From Halanaerobiales bacterium (GTDB taxonomy: Bacteria; Bacillota; Halanaerobiia; Halanaerobiales; JADQBU01), in the NCBI GenBank assembly GCA_016278435.1, contig JADQBU010000167.1:1-12604 (forward strand): a DNA stretch of 12,604 nt. Direction: 5' to 3'. Made by a program: the position numbers and the translations under genes. How positions within the stretch are numbered: position 1 is the stretch's first letter; every line of letters begins with the position of its first letter. The notes beneath the pieces were generated by a model. It had not been told where the DNA came from. It searched no databases and saw only the letters and a program-made list of their open reading frames with translations. Positions 9,092 to 12,604 of the stretch are shown piece after piece.

Positions 9092-9133
9092 AAAATATCC
9101 ACCCCAGATTCTCTATGTTATCTAATATACATA

Positions 9134-9162
9134 ATTCTATAAATATACTCTATTTCCTGCAA
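9134..9162 (-). promoter_or_regulatory. Candidate vegetative promoter for the mbl-S55 unit
   Basis: Minus strand: TTGCAG (9157-9162), 17-base spacer, TAGAAT (9134-9139). The -10 box matches the vegetative consensus at five of six positions and the -35 at three of six. Transcription would begin near 9127, about 36 bases before the mbl ATG. A growth-phase actin needs expression independent of the sporulation promoter of spoIIID, which makes a promoter here plausible. The gap holds no good sigma-E match at correct spacing. Confidence 0.42.
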
Positions 9163-9165
9163 CAT

Positions 9166-9432
9166 TCATTCTTTATTTTTTTTCATGTTTTCATATTTTC
9201 TTTTGGTCGCCTGTCCCCCGCGAATATGTCTTTCAGCTTTATTATATTCAAGTACCTTTTTAACCTTACAGGCCAGTTCGGGATCAATCTTAAGGAGTCT
9301 ATCTGTAACATCTTTGTGAATTGTACTTTTAGAGACTCCATATATTTTCGCAGCCTGCCGTACCGTAGCATTTGTTTCATAAATATAATGACCAACCTCT
9401 TTTACCCGCTCTCTTATATAATCTTTCACCAT
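9166..9432 (-). CDS. spoIIID: Sporulation transcriptional regulator SpoIIID
   Basis: An 88-residue DNA-binding protein that, in Bacillus and Clostridium, acts in the mother cell during engulfment to repress or activate many sigma-E genes and help the switch to sigma-K. The match is close across the whole length: DYIRERVKEVGHYI at the N-terminus, a helix-turn-helix at about 23-44 (TVRQAAKIYGVSKSTIHKDV), the segment RLLKIDPELACKVKKVLEY, then the basic tail RHIRGGQATKRKY that contacts DNA. The length fits (B. subtilis SpoIIID is 93). The ATG at 9432 follows AGGGGGG by 4 bases. A sigma-E-like promoter lies just upstream. The next gene is the mbl-type actin, matching the B. subtilis order spoIIID-mbl. 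Its presence is strong evidence that the organism is, or recently was, an endospore former. Confidence 0.97.
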   Translation of the reverse strand: MVKDYIRERVKEVGHYIYETNATVRQAAKIYGVSKSTIHKDVTDRLLKIDPELACKVKKVLEYNKAERHIRGGQATKRKYENMKKNKE

Positions 9433-9456
9433 GATTCCCCCCTGCTTACTTAATTA

Positions 9457-9487
9457 ATTTATATGCAAGCATAAAGGGGGAATATAC
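9457..9487 (-). promoter_or_regulatory. Sigma-E-type promoter of spoIIID
   Basis: Minus strand: GTATATT (9481-9487) as the -35 element, 15-base spacer, CATATAAAT (9457-9465) as the -10 element. This fits the known mother-cell sigma-E pattern (ATATT-like -35, CATAnnnT -10) with one deviation from CATACA. The start would be near 9450, giving an untranslated leader of about 17 bases that carries the AGGGGGG ribosome site. spoIIID is a sigma-E gene in B. subtilis, so position and identity agree. Confidence 0.68.
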
Positions 9488-9526
9488 CAGTTTAATAGAT
9501 GTAAAATTGATTAAAAATTAATTAGT

Positions 9527-12145
9527 TTAAATGCTTTTTGCTAAAACAGCATCTCTTACTGTATTCCACCTTTCAGGCCCAAGTGGGCGGTCAAAACTCC
9601 TCAGTTCTGCCAGTTTAAAACCATGTTTTTCGGCAAGATCCATCGTATAGAGAATACTGTCGAGATTAACTCCAGATGAGCCGATACTGGTATTCTCAAA
9701 GTGGTTATCCATTGTTAACATCATCGTTTCTGCCATACAGGCATAAACCAGACCCTTCTTAAAACCAAAATTCCAGCCCATTGAGGGTCTACCGGGGACC
9801 TCAATTACCCCTCCATCGATAACTAGAACATCGGGACGAACATCTTCAATGTCTTTACTGACGTTCTTGGGTCGGGATATATCACAGACAACAGCACCGT
9901 GTTTAAGATTAGATGGTGTTATCAGCTCTTTGATACTATTGGTAGCACAGATTATCTCATCGGCCAGGGGAAGCATCTTATCTATCGAGGTACTGATTAT
10001 AATCGGACTTCCCTGCCCATTAATATTCCTGGCAAAATCAACAAAATCACTTAAACTGGCTTCCGGTGCAGGTAGATCAGCTCTTTCTGCCAGTCTAGCT
10101 CCAATACTACCAGGTTTAAAGGGATAATTATTCTTTATGTTCTCAGACAAATACCGGTAAATTTCCCCGGCAATCCGGTAGAGCCGCTTCCGGCTCGATT
10201 CTCTATTGGACGGATTCCCGATCAACAGTAATCTGGAAACAGTCTGAGATAAAAGTACTGCTGTTCCTTTACCGATGGAACCTGTGGCACCTACTATAGC
10301 AGCAGTTGAACTCTCTGGTTTAACATCCAGTTTATTTAAGGCCTCAATCACGGCCTCCACTGCAGCAACTACTGTATAGCTGTTACCTGTTGTGACCGGT
10401 ATGTCTTCATTTCTAACATAAAGACCTCCCATGGTTACAACTGACGTATAGGCTCCAAGCCCTACAATTTCCGCTCCCCGCTCCCGGGCCAGCTTGATAG
10501 CTTTTTTAACCTCATCCACAGCTGTCTGCCCTGGCAATTCCAGCAGTTCACGGGTTGTGTAGGGAATCGAGATAAATTCCCCATAAATTTTACTGCCATT
10601 CCTGGAAGTAATTTCAGTTTCAGAGACCAGGAAGGGGTCAACCATCTTGTTCCACCTTCCGGTAAGTTTTGCCAGTTCCTCCTCACTAAAAGCATTAAGA
10701 CTGCCATCGAATTCCAGATAGTTTTCCAGATCAAGGGGATGAATCAAGAAGGCAAACCTGCCCCGGTAATCCTGCTTGCTACCGGTTATAATTCTATCTT
10801 CTTCATCTGCAGTATATGTAAAGTCACGACCATCATCGGCACCTATCAAATAGGATATAAACCGGGCAGTATTACCCTGCTGCATTACTGCTAACATATT
10901 ATCAAAACCCCTGACGATTTCCCGGCACTGCTCTTGATTCATAATCAATGGTGGTTCCACCCGGATAACCGTATTTCCATTCAAGGTGGGAGCAACCCTT
11001 AGTTTTTCCTTGTTTAAGAGATAACTGGAAATGACCGGGGTCAAAAGCTCCTGGTCAGCCATAATTCCCAGTAGACTCCCGGGAAAGGTATGCCGGTCAA
11101 CACCAAATTCAACGCCCAGCATAAATCCACGGCCCCGGATTGCTTTAATTAATTCAGGATATTTCTCCTTTAATTGAACTAACTGCTCCCTCAGGAATTT
11201 TCCATTTTTCTGTACATTATGTATTAATTTCTGGTCATCAGCAGTAAGTATATCGAGCGCCTTTAAACCCACACGGCAGGCCAGAGTATTACCGGCAAAG
11301 GTGGAAGAATGCTTATTGGCAAATTCTTCATTATAGGCCTCTTTCGAGCTGATACAGGCCCCCACCGGAACAATCCCACCTCCGAGCGCTTTGGCCAGAA
11401 GTAAGACGTCTGGAATTACATCTTCATCTTCACAGGCAAAGAGAGAACCTGTTCTACCCAGTCCGGTCTGAATTTCATCAAGAATAAATAAGACACCATA
11501 CTCCCGGCAGAGTTCCCGGGCTTCTTTCAGATAACCGGCCGGAGGTTCTATAATTCCACCTTCACCCTGTACCGGTTCCACGATAAAAGCAGCATAATAA
11601 TCAGGTTTTTCCTCCAACTGAGTCTGGAGTAGATCAAGGCTGCCATAGCTAACAAAATCAAACCCTGCTACCGGAGCACAGAAGGCCTTTTGATACTCAC
11701 TATTCCCGGTTGCCGACAGAGAACCGAGAGTCTTACCATGAAAACTATTATCTGTAGCAAGAATTCCCTGTCTTTCAGTAGTAGAACGGCAGAGCTTTAT
11801 GGCAGCCTCTACTGCCTCGGTCCCACTATTGGTAAATGTAACATAATCCAGTCCAGGAGGAGTTATTTCAACCAGTTTCTGGGCCAGTTCACCGGCTGCT
11901 TTCAGGGCTGAGGGTTGTACAAGTGAAGGTTCTTGTTTTTCCTTCATTTCTATAATGCTATCCCAGATTTCTTTCGGGTTATAGCCAAAGGGAACCGCAC
12001 CATAATTAGCTATGCAATCAAGATACCTGTCCCCAGAATTATCCCAGAGATAACATCCCTTTCCTTCAGTAAATTCCTTGTCAAGCTCAATATTTTCCAG
12101 CAATTCTCCCAGAAAGGGGTTAACAAATTTCCTAAATTTATTCAT
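9527..12145 (-). CDS. Fused class III aminotransferase / acyl-ACP-reductase-like enzyme
   Basis: An 872-residue two-domain protein, probably cytoplasmic: no signal peptide is visible. Residues 1-420 are a fold-type I, class III PLP aminotransferase of the ornithine/GABA group. It shows NSGTEA (106-111), SFHGKTLGS (134-142), LDEIQTG with cofactor-binding D223, Schiff-base lysine K252 in LLAKALGGG, and STFAGNTLAC (281-290). Residues about 460-872 resemble cyanobacterial long-chain acyl-ACP reductase: GLGAYTSV (562-569), TTGNSYT (585-591), the NADPH-binding loop VGATGSIG (618-625), DGGVIEVPG (777-785) and YACMAETMML. C803 in the last motif aligns with the acyl-accepting cysteine of that reductase. 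About 60 extra residues follow the NADPH loop (about 645-715). The inferred reaction is acyl thioester to aldehyde to primary amine, or the reverse; the substrate is unknown. ATG 12145 has AGGAGGT 5 bases upstream. The gene is divergent from cstA and 94 bases before spoIIID, with no convincing terminator between. Confidence 0.9.
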   Translation of the reverse strand: MNKFRKFVNPFLGELLENIELDKEFTEGKGCYLWDNSGDRYLDCIANYGAVPFGYNPKEIWDSIIEMKEKQEPSLVQPSALKAAGELAQKLVEITPPGLDYVTFTNSGTEAVEAAIKLCRSTTERQGILATDNSFHGKTLGSLSATGNSEYQKAFCAPVAGFDFVSYGSLDLLQTQLEEKPDYYAAFIVEPVQGEGGIIEPPAGYLKEARELCREYGVLFILDEIQTGLGRTGSLFACEDEDVIPDVLLLAKALGGGIVPVGACISSKEAYNEEFANKHSSTFAGNTLACRVGLKALDILTADDQKLIHNVQKNGKFLREQLVQLKEKYPELIKAIRGRGFMLGVEFGVDRHTFPGSLLGIMADQELLTPVISSYLLNKEKLRVAPTLNGNTVIRVEPPLIMNQEQCREIVRGFDNMLAVMQQGNTARFISYLIGADDGRDFTYTADEEDRIITGSKQDYRGRFAFLIHPLDLENYLEFDGSLNAFSEEELAKLTGRWNKMVDPFLVSETEITSRNGSKIYGEFISIPYTTRELLELPGQTAVDEVKKAIKLARERGAEIVGLGAYTSVVTMGGLYVRNEDIPVTTGNSYTVVAAVEAVIEALNKLDVKPESSTAAIVGATGSIGKGTAVLLSQTVSRLLLIGNPSNRESSRKRLYRIAGEIYRYLSENIKNNYPFKPGSIGARLAERADLPAPEASLSDFVDFARNINGQGSPIIISTSIDKMLPLADEIICATNSIKELITPSNLKHGAVVCDISRPKNVSKDIEDVRPDVLVIDGGVIEVPGRPSMGWNFGFKKGLVYACMAETMMLTMDNHFENTSIGSSGVNLDSILYTMDLAEKHGFKLAELRSFDRPLGPERWNTVRDAVLAKSI

Positions 12146-12167
12146 ATTCTACCTCCTCGAGCAATAT

Positions 12168-12188
12168 TGTGTACATAAGTGTGCACAC
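12168..12188. promoter_or_regulatory. Candidate operator: palindrome and paired TGTGyACA boxes
   Basis: GTGTGCACAC at 12179-12188 is a perfect 10-base palindrome. An eight-base box TGTGTACA (12168-12175) is repeated as TGTGCACA (12180-12187) exactly 12 bases later. The pair covers the predicted transcription start of the fused-enzyme gene (about 12187), a typical place for a repressor. The regulator is unknown. Confidence 0.45.
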
Positions 12189-12193
12189 CTTTT

Positions 12194-12223
12194 ATTATAT
12201 GCAATTTTAGGGGGAAAAATCAA
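12194..12223 (-). promoter_or_regulatory. Vegetative promoter of the fused aminotransferase/reductase gene
   Basis: Minus strand: TTGATT (12218-12223), 18-base spacer, TATAAT (12194-12199). The -10 box is a perfect consensus match and the -35 matches four of six. The predicted start near 12187 leaves a leader of about 42 bases before the ATG at 12145, overlapping the palindromic operator candidate. Confidence 0.62.
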
Positions 12224-12261
12224 GATACTTAAGAATTATTTTTTTCACTAATTGAAGGAAT

Positions 12262-12291
12262 TTTCCAACTTATACAGAAAAGATATATAGT
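12262..12291 (+). promoter_or_regulatory. Candidate promoter of the cstA-like gene
   Basis: Plus strand: TTTCCA (12262-12267), 18-base spacer, TATAGT (12286-12291). The boxes match the vegetative consensus at four and five positions. The -35 overlaps a small palindrome GGAATTTTCC (12257-12266) that could bind a regulator. If correct, the mRNA leader would be about 120 bases, long for this window. Confidence 0.32.
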
Positions 12292-12353
12292 AGTTTTAAT
12301 TTTTTAAACATTCAATCCTGGTTTATTTTTACATTTAAGGCAAGGGGGGGGTG

Positions 12354-12395
12354 ATGACTAAAATACAAAATGGCAAACTTTTTCAGAACTATTAA
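12354..12395 (+). CDS. Possible leader peptide ORF (13 codons) before cstA
   Basis: ATG at 12354 opens MTKIQNGKLFQNY and stops with TAA at 12393-12395, 24 bases before the cstA start. It follows a G-rich stretch (AAGG at 12337-12340, then eight Gs at 12344-12351). The spacing is not ideal for either as a ribosome site: the G-run is too close and AAGG somewhat far. A 13-codon frame arises easily by chance, so this is noted only because it lies in the leader of a transporter gene. Confidence 0.2.
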   Translation: MTKIQNGKLFQNY

Positions 12396-12401
12396 ATTAT
12401 T

Positions 12402-12410
12402 AAAGGAGGT
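12402..12410 (+). promoter_or_regulatory. Ribosome binding site supporting a GTG start of cstA
   Basis: AAAGGAGGT, a near-perfect anti-16S match, sits 9 bases before GTG at 12420. It decides the GTG start, since no ATG is available at that spacing. Confidence 0.85.
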
Positions 12411-12419
12411 TACAAAAAC

Positions 12420-12604
12420 GTGGGTTCTTTATTAATCGCTCTGGTTACTTTTGTTGGTTTTATACTGGCTTACAATTTCTACGGACGTTATGTCAGCGAT
12501 AAAGTTTTTCAGGTAAATCCCGAAAATGAAGTTCCTTCCCATGAATTTGAGGATGGGATAGACTATGTCCCAACAAACAAACATATTTTATTCGGTCATC
12601 ACTT
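12420..12604 (+). CDS. cstA: CstA-family peptide/pyruvate transporter (N-terminal part, runs off window)
   Basis: The first 61 residues of a carbon-starvation CstA-family membrane transporter; the rest lies beyond the window. Family members are large polytopic inner-membrane proteins that import peptides or pyruvate (E. coli CstA and BtsT). A first hydrophobic helix spans about 3-18 and runs into AYNFYGRYVSDKVF, matching the conserved FYG-x-Y-(I/V) stretch. The hallmark DGIDYVPTNKHILFGHH (45-61) is nearly identical to the E. coli DGLDYVPTDKKVLFGHH segment. The N-terminus lacks the extra leading helix of E. coli CstA, as is common for shorter Firmicutes members. Initiation is at GTG with a strong ribosome site. 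The gene is divergent from the fused enzyme; no shared function is evident. Confidence 0.92.
   Translation, partial: MGSLLIALVTFVGFILAYNFYGRYVSDKVFQVNPENEVPSHEFEDGIDYVPTNKHILFGHH

Noticed and set aside
9092..9165. Second sigma-E promoter before the actin gene
   Set aside because: GTATATT and CATAGAG elements exist but at spacings of about 24 or 6 bases, not the 13-16 needed.
9115..9453. 112-codon open frame on the plus strand across spoIIID
   Set aside because: Antisense to a confidently identified gene; AT-rich, Phe/Ile-rich translation typical of a chance frame.
9505..9526. Hairpin after the fused-enzyme gene (ATTAA-TTT-TTAAT)
   Set aside because: A five-pair A/T-only stem is too weak for a Rho-independent terminator, so read-through into spoIIID cannot be excluded.

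Overview
The window looks like chromosomal DNA from a Gram-positive-lineage bacterium (Firmicutes/Bacillota) that both forms endospores and has an outer membrane. Two kinds of gene show this. SpoIIID is an endospore-specific regulator sitting next to an MreB-type actin, as in Bacillus. The BamA-like Omp85 barrel and TamB-like bridge protein only make sense in a two-membrane cell. Halanaerobiales is the best guess, from the gene set, the AT-rich non-coding DNA and strong AGGAGG-type ribosome sites; this is inference, and other diderm sporulating Firmicutes are possible.

Layout: six genes lie on the minus strand, transcribed from right to left. In transcription order they are a fused class III aminotransferase/acyl-thioester-reductase-like enzyme (12145-9527), spoIIID (9432-9166), an MreB/Mbl actin (9091-8060), an exported SpoIVB-like S55 peptidase-domain protein with a TTG start (8031-6172), tamB (6093-1738) and a three-POTRA bamA-like gene (1721-60). 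A seventh gene, the N-terminus of a cstA-type transporter, starts at 12420 on the plus strand and runs off the window. It is divergent from the fused enzyme across 274 bases that hold candidate promoters, a palindromic operator candidate, a G8 tract and a possible 13-codon leader ORF. No tRNA, rRNA, CRISPR array or complete mobile element was seen, and no stretch without a gene exceeds 300 bases.

How the genes work together: the tight spacing from the actin through bamA (28, 78 and 16 base gaps) suggests one envelope-building unit. It would contain a wall-synthesis organiser, an exported S55 protein that may be a protease, a lipid bridge from inner to outer membrane (TamB), and the outer-membrane protein insertase. 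A good sigma-E-type promoter precedes spoIIID, and a separate vegetative-type promoter precedes the actin, so envelope genes may be fed by both sporulation and growth signals.

The most interesting items are the aminotransferase/reductase fusion, which predicts a one-protein route from acyl thioester to primary amine; the S55 protein, whose serine and histidine motifs are in swapped order relative to SpoIVB; and the joining of a sporulation regulator to outer-membrane biogenesis genes.
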